Assembly: GCA_030583885.1 (NCBI GenBank)
Contig: CP129480.1
Coordinates: 3,102,714 to 3,166,713, forward strand
Direction of reading: 5' to 3'
Source of the DNA: Anaerolineales bacterium
Lineage (GTDB): Bacteria > Chloroflexota > Anaerolineae > Anaerolineales > Villigracilaceae
Length of the DNA: 64,000 bases
The position numbers and the translations under genes are program-made. This document shows positions 24,383 through 32,834 of this stretch, piece by piece. The first letter of the stretch is position 1. Each line of letters starts with the position of its first letter. The notes under the pieces are model-generated. The model ran no database searches. It was not told the origin of the DNA and saw only the letters and a program-made list of their open reading frames with translations.

Positions 24383-25492
24383 TTACGGCATGGGCATATT
24401 CATTGTGCCACCCTCCGGAATTTCAAGTTGGATTTCCGAAGGGACGTTGGCTAGTGCGGGGAGCGGCGAAAAGCTAATCCCATTGGGGGCATCACCTGTT
24501 GGAATGGTGGCGATGACACGTTGACTCTCAAGATCGATCACCGACACCGTATCCTCATAAATGTTCGATACATAGGCATATCGACTCGAGGGATCAATCA
24601 CGACTCCGTGTGCTCCCTGACCTGTTTCAACGGTTGCGACCACTTGAAAGGTGACGACATCGACAATCGAAACAGTGGTACTGGGTTTTTCCTCGGTTCC
24701 CTGATTGGCGACCAGGACATATCGATTATCTGGGGTAACAAAAACCTGAATAGGTCCCACTCCCACCGCCACTTTGCCAAGCAGTTCCTGCGTGGAAACA
24801 TCCAACTTACCAAGTGCGTTTTCACTGTTAAGGGAAAAATAATTCAGCGCCCCATCCGGCGAGAAACCCACCTGCACCGGATGCTCTCCAACTTCAATGT
24901 CCGCCACCTTTACATCCTGTTTGACGTCAATAACACTCAATGTGGTGGATTTGGCATTGGCGACATAAACCCACCGCCCATCCGGGCTGACGCGCAGACC
25001 GTGCGGATACTCGCCGACCGGGATCGTGCCAACCGCCCCCAACGTGTTTGTGTCGATGACGGTGACCGTATTATCCCCGCCATTGGTGGCATAAGCCTTT
25101 TTGCCATCGGGCGTTAGCACAATATGCGCGGGCATCATCCCGGTCGGCAAGGCACCATGAACTTCAAAGGTGGCAGCATCGATCATGATTGCCAGGGAGT
25201 CATGTCCACTGACAACCCAGACGGTTTTACCATCCGGCGAAACCTGCAGGTTGTGAGCGCCTTCCACGCCGGTAAGCGTGGTCAGGACTTGATTTGTTGC
25301 CGCATCAATCACGGTAATACTATTGCCTTCTTCATCTGCCACCCATACTGTTCCCTCCATTCCTGCAACATCCGATTGGGTCTGGTCAGGTTGTTCAGTG
25401 AATTCTGGTTCCGCCTGCGTGCCACACGCGCTCAATATCACAGCAGCGATCATTAGCAGGGTCACAATTTTCCAAATCGAAAACTTTTTCAT
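24383..25492 (-). CDS. YncE-like seven-bladed beta-propeller lipoprotein
   Basis: This 369-residue exported lipoprotein (lipobox LSACGT) consists of repeated propeller blades of the type VSPDGKTVWV and SVIDVKTQ, each about 42 residues. YncE-type propellers occur in the periplasm and often accompany copper, nitrite or c-type cytochrome genes. They bind DNA or small ligands in a few studied cases; the function here is not known. The C terminus ends with a Met/Pro-rich tail (GTMNMPMP). The ATG at 25492 has AAGGAG nine bases before it. Confidence 0.85.
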   Translation of the reverse strand: MKKFSIWKIVTLLMIAAVILSACGTQAEPEFTEQPDQTQSDVAGMEGTVWVADEEGNSITVIDAATNQVLTTLTGVEGAHNLQVSPDGKTVWVVSGHDSLAIMIDAATFEVHGALPTGMMPAHIVLTPDGKKAYATNGGDNTVTVIDTNTLGAVGTIPVGEYPHGLRVSPDGRWVYVANAKSTTLSVIDVKQDVKVADIEVGEHPVQVGFSPDGALNYFSLNSENALGKLDVSTQELLGKVAVGVGPIQVFVTPDNRYVLVANQGTEEKPSTTVSIVDVVTFQVVATVETGQGAHGVVIDPSSRYAYVSNIYEDTVSVIDLESQRVIATIPTGDAPNGISFSPLPALANVPSEIQLEIPEGGTMNMPMP

Positions 25493-25561
25493 TGGGTTCA
25501 ACTCCTTCTGGTCGGTTCGGATATAGTCCGCACTTATACAGCACCCACCGGGAAATTGAAC

Positions 25562-25579
25562 ATACGCATTATTGCCTAA
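25562..25579 (-). promoter_or_regulatory. degenerate copy of the shared palindrome before the YncE-like gene
   Basis: ATACGCATTATTGCCTAA at 25562-25579 matches the palindrome with two changes. The proximal element is off by one (GTGCT) and no TANNNT lies at the usual -10 position. TATATC at 25525-25520 is the nearest candidate. It is probably a weak or altered member of the set. Confidence 0.35.
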
Positions 25580-25617
25580 TACGTCATTGTTAGTCCAAAT
25601 TGCTCACGGATTCGATT

Positions 25618-25824
25618 TCATTCCTTATCTTCTTCCATACGAATATATTGATGGGGAATACGTTCAAACAAATGCTTGCAGACCTCGGAACAAAAGTAAT
25701 AGGTTCTCTCTTTGTGTACGATCTGAAAGGGTGGGTTCTTTGGATCGACTTTCATTTCACACACAGGATCGATTTCAAATTCCTGCCCGGCTGGGTAATA
25801 TCGTTGCATGTTGAAACTGTTCAT
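25618..25824 (-). CDS. YHS-domain metal-binding miniprotein
   Basis: A 68-residue protein with IDPVCEMKVDP at about 19-29 and TYYFCSEVCKHLF at about 40-52, typical of small YHS metal-binding proteins. The G of DPVCGM is replaced by E. The ATG at 25824 is chosen because GGAGACAAGAACC just upstream is a plausible ribosome-binding site. It is a single-gene transcript on the minus strand; no shared-operator copy points at it. Confidence 0.8.
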   Translation of the reverse strand: MNSFNMQRYYPAGQEFEIDPVCEMKVDPKNPPFQIVHKERTYYFCSEVCKHLFERIPHQYIRMEEDKE

Positions 25825-26001
25825 TGGTTCTTGTCTCCATTTGCTGATTGTTGACACCTCATATCATTCAGGTGTTCTCCCGACATAATATGATGATCGT
25901 TTTTTCGTTGTGCATTTGTCTGCCGCACATAGGAACTCCTTTTCGACGGCACATCCTAACCGATAAATGTAAAGAAGTTATGAAGATTCATTGAATCAGG
26001 C

Positions 26002-26070
26002 ATAGGCAATAGTGCCTATGCCTGATTCAGCCACATTGCGCAAGACGTCTGCCACTGATGGGACTATGAT
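26002..26070 (+). promoter_or_regulatory. shared-palindrome promoter of the plus-strand CCIHH-lipoprotein-Rieske operon
   Basis: The operator ATAGGCAATAGTGCCTAT is at 26002-26019. The proximal element GCGCA is at 26038-26042 and the -10 box TATGAT at 26065-26070, with the same spacing but on the plus strand. This mirror-image case rules out simple regional duplication as the cause of the pattern. Nothing else is seen in 25825-26094. Confidence 0.7.
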
Positions 26071-26094
26071 GATGCCAAAGGATATTAATTAACG

Positions 26095-26565
26095 GTGAAA
26101 CGAATTTTCATTCCCCTCGCGGCATTCTTACTCGGTTCCGTCTTTATCGCTTCTTTCTACATCGGCATCCTCACGTGGGCACAGGGTTGGGAGTATGCCT
26201 CGTCTCAATTCATCCGTGACCGCTGGTATGTCATCCCTATCATCCTCGGCTTCGGCGTACAAGCCGCGCTCTATTCCGTCCTGCGCTTCCGCCTATTCAT
26301 TCCGGTTACATCCACAGCACATGCCGGCTCGATGATCGGCGCGAGCGGAGGCACATCTACCACCGCGATGGTGGCTTGCTGCATCCATCACGTCACTGAT
26401 GTCCTGCCCATCCTTGGGTTGAGTGTGGCAGCAAGTTTTCTGACCCGCTATCAGCGTCCCTTCATGCTGGTCGGACTCGTTATGAACCTGATCGGAATTG
26501 GCGTCATGCTCTTCGTACTTTATCGTGAACGACAAAAATTACAACCTGTTCTTTTGGAGACATAA
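26095..26565 (+). CDS. polytopic membrane protein with CCIHH motif
   Basis: This 156-residue protein starts with GTG and has four hydrophobic segments. The third includes MVACCIHHVTDVLPILG, with C95, C96, H98 and H99, an obvious candidate for a metal or heme site within the membrane. I do not recognise the family by name. It is the first gene of the plus-strand operon (lipoprotein, Rieske, DUF2933-like, transpeptidase). The stop overlaps the next start as TAATG. Confidence 0.75.
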   Translation: MKRIFIPLAAFLLGSVFIASFYIGILTWAQGWEYASSQFIRDRWYVIPIILGFGVQAALYSVLRFRLFIPVTSTAHAGSMIGASGGTSTTAMVACCIHHVTDVLPILGLSVAASFLTRYQRPFMLVGLVMNLIGIGVMLFVLYRERQKLQPVLLET

Positions 26566-27041
26566 TGAAACGACTGATCATCCCCATTCTTCTGATTCTG
26601 ATACTTACCATCACAGCCTGCTCTGCAGTTTTGCCCTCGCTTCCTTCCCAACCGCAGGTTGATACTGTTTCGACCGAATCCACCTCTCCTGAATTGGCTT
26701 CCGCCACCCGCATGGATAACCAAGGGGCGATCATCTTTGAAGTCACTCCTCTTAACCTTGACCAAACTGGTGAATCTCTTGAATTCAATATAGTCTTAAC
26801 CACCCATTCGATTGACCTGAGCATGGATCTTGCCGCAACCGCAACGCTCACGACCGATACGGGTGTAAGCGTGAACTCCACCCTGTGGGACGCGCCACGT
26901 GGCGGGCATCATGTGGAAGGGAAATTGATCTTCCCGGCGACACAGGCTGGCAAATCCATCCTGGAGGGAGCGACAAAGCTCACCCTCACAATCACCAACG
27001 TGGATGCACCCACCCGAACATTTGACTGGGAGTTGAAATAG
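26565..27041 (+). CDS. lipoprotein of unknown function
   Basis: This 158-residue lipoprotein has lipobox TITAC and one beta-rich domain (about 45-158) with VNSTLWDAPRGGHHVEGKL near the middle. The HH pair in this segment could bind a metal. I do not recognise the family, although the arrangement is similar to cupredoxin-like or YtkA-like proteins. It is translationally coupled to the membrane protein upstream. Confidence 0.7.
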   Translation: MKRLIIPILLILILTITACSAVLPSLPSQPQVDTVSTESTSPELASATRMDNQGAIIFEVTPLNLDQTGESLEFNIVLTTHSIDLSMDLAATATLTTDTGVSVNSTLWDAPRGGHHVEGKLIFPATQAGKSILEGATKLTLTITNVDAPTRTFDWELK

Positions 27042-27053
27042 CAGGAGAAGAAA

Positions 27054-27551
27054 ATGGGACACAAAACAGATATCAGCCGTCGTGACTTCATCAAATCGGT
27101 TGCCGGGTTCGTCGGAACCTTTATCGGCGTCGGGATCGGTCTTCCTTCCATTTTCTATCTTCTCTCGCCGTCGCTTGAAAAAACGGAAGACGATTCCATC
27201 ATCGATCTTGGTTCGCCTGAAAAATATCCGATTGGCATTCCAACCCGGTTTGAATTTACCCGCACCAAGGTCAACGGATGGGAACGGACAGCGACCAATT
27301 ATGGCTTGTTCGTTCTGCGTAAGAGTGAAAGTGAAGTAAGGGTATTCTCTGACATTTGTACTCATCTTGGCTGCCGTGTTACCTGGCATCCCGATGAAAG
27401 ACATTACATCAGTCCCTGCCATGACGGTCATTTTGACATTACCGGTAACGTGGTCAGCGGTCCACCGCCGCGTCCGCTGGATGAATTTATTACAGAAATA
27501 AAAAACGGCAATCTCGTGGTTTCCCTTCCGCCTATAAAACGGAACGGATAA
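27054..27551 (+). CDS. Rieske-type protein with Tat-like signal and a Ser in place of one cluster ligand
   Basis: The 165-residue protein has a twin-arginine-like start (SRRDFIK), one hydrophobic anchor and a Rieske fold. The first loop CTHLGC provides C102, H104 and C107. The second loop, usually CPCH, reads SPCH (S120, P121, C122, H123). The usual cysteine ligand is therefore serine, while the disulfide cysteines and both histidines remain. A GPPPRPL segment near the end is typical of quinol-oxidising Rieske proteins. The [2Fe-2S] cluster may be altered or lost. Rieske proteins move electrons from quinol to periplasmic carriers. Confidence 0.85.
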   Translation: MGHKTDISRRDFIKSVAGFVGTFIGVGIGLPSIFYLLSPSLEKTEDDSIIDLGSPEKYPIGIPTRFEFTRTKVNGWERTATNYGLFVLRKSESEVRVFSDICTHLGCRVTWHPDERHYISPCHDGHFDITGNVVSGPPPRPLDEFITEIKNGNLVVSLPPIKRNG

Positions 27552-27563
27552 AGGAAGGTTCAC

Positions 27564-27797
27564 ATGAATAAACGTCACATCTGGATTATGCTGCTTTGCT
27601 GCCTGCTTCCCATTTTGGGCTTGGCAGCCGTCCTGCTCCTGAAAATCCCCGTTAATACAGTCGTCTATGTGGGTCTTGCATTGCTTTGCCCGCTGGCGCA
27701 TTTCTTCATGATGGGCAACATGCATAATCACAACAACCAGTTGGATCAGCCTCATGACCATTCCATCCAAGACAAGACCACCACTCACTCGCCGTGA
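27564..27797 (+). CDS. small DUF2933-like membrane protein with His-rich tail
   Basis: A 77-residue protein with two helices (about 6-26 and 32-48), a CPLAHFFMM segment typical of small DUF2933-type proteins, and a histidine-rich tail (HNHNN, HDHS, THSP). Such tails often bind copper or zinc. It lies 12 bp after the Rieske gene and its last 44 bp overlap the start of the next gene. Confidence 0.7.
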   Translation: MNKRHIWIMLLCCLLPILGLAAVLLLKIPVNTVVYVGLALLCPLAHFFMMGNMHNHNNQLDQPHDHSIQDKTTTHSP

Positions 27798-28863
27798 TTT
27801 TCTAAAGATCACCGCCTTGGGGATCGGCTCGCTTGCCTTTCGCCCTTTTGTCTGGCAGGGATTCCCTGAATTGCAACCGTCGGAATTATTGGGGCGTGTT
27901 ACAGTCGGCAAGGTGGATGTGCATGCACGCCCTGATGGGAACGAACAGATCGTTGGCGCTCTGTATGAAGATCAGGTCGTCCCCTGGATTCGGGAGGTGG
28001 TTGGATCCATGCCCGGCAGGATCAATCAACGCTGGGTCGAGACTCCGTATGGTTATATGTGGGGAGGAAACCTGCAACCTGTTCGCGACCTGCCGAATTC
28101 GCCAGTGTCCACCCTGCCAAACACAAGTCTGGGTTCCGGTATGTGGGTTGAAGTCACAGTCCCGTATGTGGACTTGATTCTCGATAACCCGCCTTCTCGA
28201 GCACCCTGGCTCCAGTATCGGGAATCTATCGGTTTGCCGGCGCGCTTTATCTATAGTCAGGTGGTCTGGGTGGATCAGGTCCGTATTGAAGCAAATGGTG
28301 GAGTCTGGTATCGGTTAAATGAACGCTTCGGGTCGGGCGACCTGTTCTGGGGTCCGGCAGAGGCGTTTCGTCCACTGACTATGGAGGAAATCGCTCCAAT
28401 CAACCCGGAAGCAGAAGAAAAAAGAATCGTGGTCAACATTGATTACCAAACCTTATCGTGCTTCGAAGGAAAGAATGAGGTGTATTTTGCGCGTATTTCC
28501 AGTGGTGCATTGTATGACGCTTGGGGAAATCCCGTGGATGCGTGGGCGACTCCGGTGGGTGAATTCCCAATCTGGCGCAAAGCGGTCTCATTGCCATTGA
28601 GCGGAGGAAGTGCATCAGCAGGCTGGAGTCTGCCGGCTGTTGGTTGGGTCAGTTTGTTTGTCGGCTCCGGTGTGGCAATTCATTCCACCTATTGGCATAA
28701 CAATTATGGCGAACCTTCCTCAAGGGGATGTGTCAATGCCAGCCCGGAAGATGCAAAATGGATCTTTCGCTGGAGCCTGCCAGTAATTCCGTATGACCCA
28801 GGTGATTTAACGGTAGAAATGCCGGGAGGAACGAGGGTGATTGTAGAAAAACAGGATTTCTAA
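27754..28863 (+). CDS. Tat-exported L,D-transpeptidase (YkuD domain)
   Basis: This 369-residue exported enzyme starts with a twin-arginine signal ([11 protein letters not shown]). A SH3-like segment follows, and the C terminus is a YkuD catalytic domain with [10 protein letters not shown] and SRGCVN; the catalytic cysteine is at 326. L,D-transpeptidases cross-link peptidoglycan or attach proteins to it. It ends the plus-strand operon. A second, later ATG would remove the signal, so the first is preferred. Confidence 0.88.
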   Translation: MTIPSKTRPPLTRRDFLKITALGIGSLAFRPFVWQGFPELQPSELLGRVTVGKVDVHARPDGNEQIVGALYEDQVVPWIREVVGSMPGRINQRWVETPYGYMWGGNLQPVRDLPNSPVSTLPNTSLGSGMWVEVTVPYVDLILDNPPSRAPWLQYRESIGLPARFIYSQVVWVDQVRIEANGGVWYRLNERFGSGDLFWGPAEAFRPLTMEEIAPINPEAEEKRIVVNIDYQTLSCFEGKNEVYFARISSGALYDAWGNPVDAWATPVGEFPIWRKAVSLPLSGGSASAGWSLPAVGWVSLFVGSGVAIHSTYWHNNYGEPSSRGCVNASPEDAKWIFRWSLPVIPYDPGDLTVEMPGGTRVIVEKQDF

Positions 28864-28942
28864 ATTTCAACTTAGCGACATCTTAGGAACACCTGCGCAA
28901 CATTATCATTAAGATTATGTCTTGCAGAAAGACAAAATGCTC

Positions 28943-30607
28943 TCACAACCGCAATCGGATCAGTCCGGCGGGGTACATATCTGGTATACGGGTATAAGTT
29001 TCGCCCCGCCTGGAATATGCCGCAGGGCTAAGGTTCTCTAAACCAGCATCTTGATCGAGGATCTTAAGTAAATCTAAACGAATTACAACATCTAGTTCTC
29101 GGTTTCTGTTGATTTTTACTTCCTCAACCAAGGTATCTATAACCTTCTTTCTGAGCAAGAACACTCTATGTCGCTCCTCTTCATGTTGAGGAGCGGCTTC
29201 TTTTAACTCCACAACGCCCGACTGTAAATCCGCCAAGTACTCCTCAAATTTTTCTTCCCAGTTATTGAGCGCGTTGATATTTATCGTCTGACCTAATGCA
29301 GCCAGGTCGCGCTTGTAACTGATCTCCTGCAATGTCAAAGTTGCCAATTGTTGTTCCATGTCATTATTTGTAAATTTCCCTTCTCTTGCTTGTGTAATCA
29401 CCCATTGACGGTCATGATTGATCCTCTGAAGCTGTTTTTCAATTCTGTTCCTTTCTTCATGAAGATTTGAGGCATTGGCTCGAAGTTGATCAACCAAATC
29501 CATCGCTTGAGAAAGCAGGTATTCAGGCTTGTCGAGAGCGCGGCAAATCTTTTCCCAGGCTTCATCATCAGCCTTTTTAGCGCCAATATGTCTTGGGCAA
29601 TCGGGTGAAACAAGATCTTTGTGATTCTGGCGACAATAGTAAATACCCATGAATGTTTTTCGCTCGACCAGCACACCTTTTCGATTCTTTCTGGTTTTTT
29701 GAGTTCTCGCGCCCCACTTATTGCCACATTCACATTTTAGAACCCCTCCAAGCAGGTAATCGTGGTGTACGCGACGAGCAGGATAAGTTTTTTTTCTTGC
29801 TCTCATTTCTCTAAAGCTATCATAAGTTGCAATATCAATAATTGGATCGACTGGTATTTCAAAAAGCTCTCCTTTTCTGGACTGAATTTTCAATCCATAA
29901 GCATATTCCTTGGCTGATTTAAGAATTGCCTGAATACTGGATCGAGCCCAGTGGATCCTTCTTGGAATACTGCTCCCCTTTTGGGGTGCGCCACCAGCAA
30001 TCAATCTGTCTCGAATTTCCATGAGATGGCAGCCATCAAGATACCATTCAAAAATCTTCCGAACCCAATATGCCTCCTCTTCAACCAGCACAATTTGGCC
30101 GTCATGACGCTGATAACCGTAACGATCCTGTCCAGTGTTTGCCTTTCCCGATTTCAGGCGGGCTTTCACGCCCATTGTCATGCGCTCTTTCATGCCATCC
30201 AATTCCATTTGAGCCACCCAAGCACGCAAAGGAGCAATTTTGGGATCAAACGTTTCCCGCGCAAGCATGACAGATACCTTATGTTCCTGAATCGTTTCCA
30301 ATACAAGTAGCATGGCACGCATCCCTCGATAAAGTCTATCTTCACGCCAGGCGAGGATTATGTCAAACTCATCCCGGGCAGCTGCATTCAACATTTCAAG
30401 CAGCCCAGGGCGATCAGATCGTGTACCAGAGGGTTCCACTAATTTCGTGCGAACACGATACTTCTCAATATCACGATAAACATTGACAATCACCAGCCCC
30501 TTATCAGCCGCCAGTTGTCGGCAATCCGCTTCCTGCTCAGCCGGGCTTGATTTTTCTCCTTGATGCTCAGATGATGTACGAACATAAATGACCGCACGGT
30601 TATTCAT
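28943..30607 (-). CDS. large serine recombinase, copy 1
   Basis: This 554-residue site-specific recombinase has the resolvase catalytic domain (YVRTSSEHQ with nucleophile S12; EDRLYRGMRAM), the recombinase domain, a zinc ribbon (CECG and a CRQNH...CPRH segment) and a coiled-coil region, all typical of integrases of phages and integrative elements. It is the second gene of a tandem pair, 15 bp after the stop of copy 2. Together they would excise or integrate the element that follows. Confidence 0.92.
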   Translation of the reverse strand: MNNRAVIYVRTSSEHQGEKSSPAEQEADCRQLAADKGLVIVNVYRDIEKYRVRTKLVEPSGTRSDRPGLLEMLNAAARDEFDIILAWREDRLYRGMRAMLLVLETIQEHKVSVMLARETFDPKIAPLRAWVAQMELDGMKERMTMGVKARLKSGKANTGQDRYGYQRHDGQIVLVEEEAYWVRKIFEWYLDGCHLMEIRDRLIAGGAPQKGSSIPRRIHWARSSIQAILKSAKEYAYGLKIQSRKGELFEIPVDPIIDIATYDSFREMRARKKTYPARRVHHDYLLGGVLKCECGNKWGARTQKTRKNRKGVLVERKTFMGIYYCRQNHKDLVSPDCPRHIGAKKADDEAWEKICRALDKPEYLLSQAMDLVDQLRANASNLHEERNRIEKQLQRINHDRQWVITQAREGKFTNNDMEQQLATLTLQEISYKRDLAALGQTININALNNWEEKFEEYLADLQSGVVELKEAAPQHEEERHRVFLLRKKVIDTLVEEVKINRNRELDVVIRLDLLKILDQDAGLENLSPAAYSRRGETYTRIPDMYPAGLIRLRL

Positions 30608-30622
30608 TGTTTTATCCTCAGT

Positions 30623-32326
30623 TTATTGGTTATTCCAAATCGTGCTAATCGATATGTATCTTGATCGACCGGCAAACATTGACGGCTTGCGATGCGAATC
30701 CGATTTTCCAGGGCTACCACTGACAGGCCATGAGCCGGACGAACCGGAATCACCGCTATTCTTCTGACTTTCTTCAAGTAATTCCATCAGGTCCAGATGG
30801 ATGGTCACAGTCAACTGTCGGTTAATGTCAATCGTCACCTTCTCCACCAGCAACTGAACGATATGTTTTTTCAGGTCAAACGATTTAAGCCATTCCTCTT
30901 CGCTCACAGACAGGTCACTCAATGCCTGGATGCCATCCTGCAAGTCGGCAAGAAATCCCATCACTTTGGCTTCCCAGTCCACCAACAACCGTTCATCGAT
31001 TCTTTTCTGCATCGCAGATAATTCGCTCTTAAGATCGACCTCCTGTTGGGAGTATTCGTTGAGCGTACGTTCCATGTCCGCCTCTGAAATATTGCCCATC
31101 CGAGTCTGGGTGATGACCCATTGCCGATTCAAAAAGAGGTTTTCCAATTCCTTTTGAATGCGCTCGCGATTTACATCCTGGTGACCCGCTTCATTGATGA
31201 GTTGAGCAACCAAATCCCGGGCTCCACCCAGTAGAATTTCAGGGTGGTTTATGGCATTGCAAACCTGCCTCCAAACCTCGCGATCTGCATCGATGCGCGG
31301 GATGGTACGGGGACATTCCGGGGAGCGGATTTCCTCATGATTGCATGGGCAATAATAGACTCCATTGACAGTTCGCCTTTTCAGCCAATTTCCATTTTGC
31401 ATTCGTGAATGACTGGTGGTACTGCGAGGCTGCCACCGATATTCACAGGCGCAATAAAGCAAGCCTTGAATTAAGGCATACTGCTTGATGCTTTTCGGTG
31501 CCGGCACCGGCGCCTTTGGTTTGGACTGCAAATATGTTTGATATGTTTGGGGATCGAGTATCGGCTCGACATCCATTTCAAAAGAGTCCCCTTCACGGGT
31601 TTGGACTTTTTTGCCGGTTGCATATCCCTCCGCTCCTTGCAGGATGCCGAGAATACTGCTGATAGCCCAGGTAATCTTTCGCGGTTTTGTTGCGACTTTC
31701 TGTGGGGCATTTGCTGCGATCAAGCGTTGGCGCATGACCTTGTAGGGAACGCGTTCGATATACCAGGCAAAGATCTGCCTTACCCATTCAGCTTCCTCGG
31801 GAACAATTTCAATCCGTGCCCCCACCCGCCGATAGCCATACCGATCCTGCCCGGAGTTCGCTTTGCCGGCTTTGAGGCGTGCCTTGACCCCCATCGTCAT
31901 GCGTTCCTTGATATTCTCAAGTTCGACCTGTGCGAGCCAGGCTTTGAGTGGAGCCGTGGCAGGATCAAAGGTCTCCTGGGCAAGCATGATGGTGAGGTTA
32001 TTTTGTTGGATCGTCTCCAACACCAGAAGCATGGCACGCATTCCCCGATACAAACGATCCTCCCGCCAGGCAAGGATGACATCGAACTGATCGTCAGATG
32101 CATCCCGCAGCATTGCCAGCAAACCGGGGCGGTCATAGCGCACACCAGAAGGCTCCACCCACTTTTTCTTGACTCGGTACCGCTCAATATCGCGATACAC
32201 ATTGACAACGATCAGTCCCTGTTTTTCTGCATACAGGCGGCAATCCGTTTCCTGTTCTTTTGGACTGCACTTTTCACCCTGTTGTTCAGATGAAGTACGA
32301 ATGTAGATCACGGCTCTCTTTGCCAT
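30623..32326 (-). CDS. large serine recombinase, copy 2
   Basis: A 567-residue paralog of the downstream recombinase with the same order of domains: catalytic region (YIRTSSEQQ, S12; EDRLYRGMRAM), recombinase domain, zinc ribbon (CACEYRW ... CPCNHEE ... CPRT) and coiled coil. The N termini are closely similar and the C-terminal halves more diverged, so the two may recognise different half-sites, as in the CcrA/CcrB pairs of staphylococcal cassettes. The C-terminal tail is Ser/Gly-rich. Confidence 0.92.
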   Translation of the reverse strand: MAKRAVIYIRTSSEQQGEKCSPKEQETDCRLYAEKQGLIVVNVYRDIERYRVKKKWVEPSGVRYDRPGLLAMLRDASDDQFDVILAWREDRLYRGMRAMLLVLETIQQNNLTIMLAQETFDPATAPLKAWLAQVELENIKERMTMGVKARLKAGKANSGQDRYGYRRVGARIEIVPEEAEWVRQIFAWYIERVPYKVMRQRLIAANAPQKVATKPRKITWAISSILGILQGAEGYATGKKVQTREGDSFEMDVEPILDPQTYQTYLQSKPKAPVPAPKSIKQYALIQGLLYCACEYRWQPRSTTSHSRMQNGNWLKRRTVNGVYYCPCNHEEIRSPECPRTIPRIDADREVWRQVCNAINHPEILLGGARDLVAQLINEAGHQDVNRERIQKELENLFLNRQWVITQTRMGNISEADMERTLNEYSQQEVDLKSELSAMQKRIDERLLVDWEAKVMGFLADLQDGIQALSDLSVSEEEWLKSFDLKKHIVQLLVEKVTIDINRQLTVTIHLDLMELLEESQKNSGDSGSSGSWPVSGSPGKSDSHRKPSMFAGRSRYISISTIWNNQ

Positions 32327-32362
32327 CGTTTCAATCCTTTTCTCAAAATCAAATTAGGTTTT

Positions 32363-32399
32363 CCTCTTTTGGGCCGGGGCTGGCTCAGCCCAAAAGAGG
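32363..32399. repeat. 12-bp inverted repeat in the recombinase leader
   Basis: CCTCTTTTGGGC (32363-32374) and GCCCAAAAGAGG (32388-32399) form a hairpin with a 13-base loop. It lies between the small gene and the recombinase pair on the minus strand. No T tract follows. It may reduce readthrough into the recombinases or block their translation start. Confidence 0.5.
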
Positions 32400-32405
32400 T
32401 CTGCA

Positions 32406-32669
32406 TCAGATGGAATTCCCGTTCACCTTCCGCAGCGCATCAAAGAAGAGTTGATCGCCGAGGACTTGCACCTGCTCCTCCGGCGTCAAACCCAGCCGAC
32501 TGGTGAAATCGAAAAGCACCAGCCCAACCGAGGCAGAGACATCGATCAAGCTTCCATTCTCTGCCACGGACTCCCATTCCTGACGAAAAGCAGAAAGGCT
32601 TTCCAATGCCAGGATCCGATCCAAAGGCGCAAGGGTCGGGGTCTCGCGAACCGCAAATTGAACATCCAT
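32406..32669 (-). CDS. small hypothetical protein
   Basis: The 87-residue protein starts MDVQFAVRETPTL and has an acidic, mostly helical composition (FRQEWESVAENG, TPEEQVQVLGD). No domain is recognised. It is the first gene before the recombinases on the same strand. The 23 in-frame residues upstream look non-coding, so the ATG at 32669 is used. Confidence 0.55.
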   Translation of the reverse strand: MDVQFAVRETPTLAPLDRILALESLSAFRQEWESVAENGSLIDVSASVGLVLFDFTSRLGLTPEEQVQVLGDQLFFDALRKVNGNSI

Positions 32670-32834
32670 AGGTTGTCTCCTTGTTTGGGCGTTCCACCTC
32701 CCCCAGCCGGAAAGCAAAACGCCCCGATGGAATCCCACCAGGGCGTATGCAGAGGCTATAATACGAATAGCCCGCCTACCGCTGATATCGGTGGGTTGGG
32801 TCAGGGCGTGTATCGTGTTCCAGCACTTTACGCG

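Noticed and set aside
26796..27911. A 371-codon minus-strand frame opposite the Rieske and lipoprotein genes
   Set aside because: The plus strand carries clear lipobox, Rieske and Tat motifs. The minus frame is low in recognisable motifs and rich in Arg/His, as expected for a shadow.
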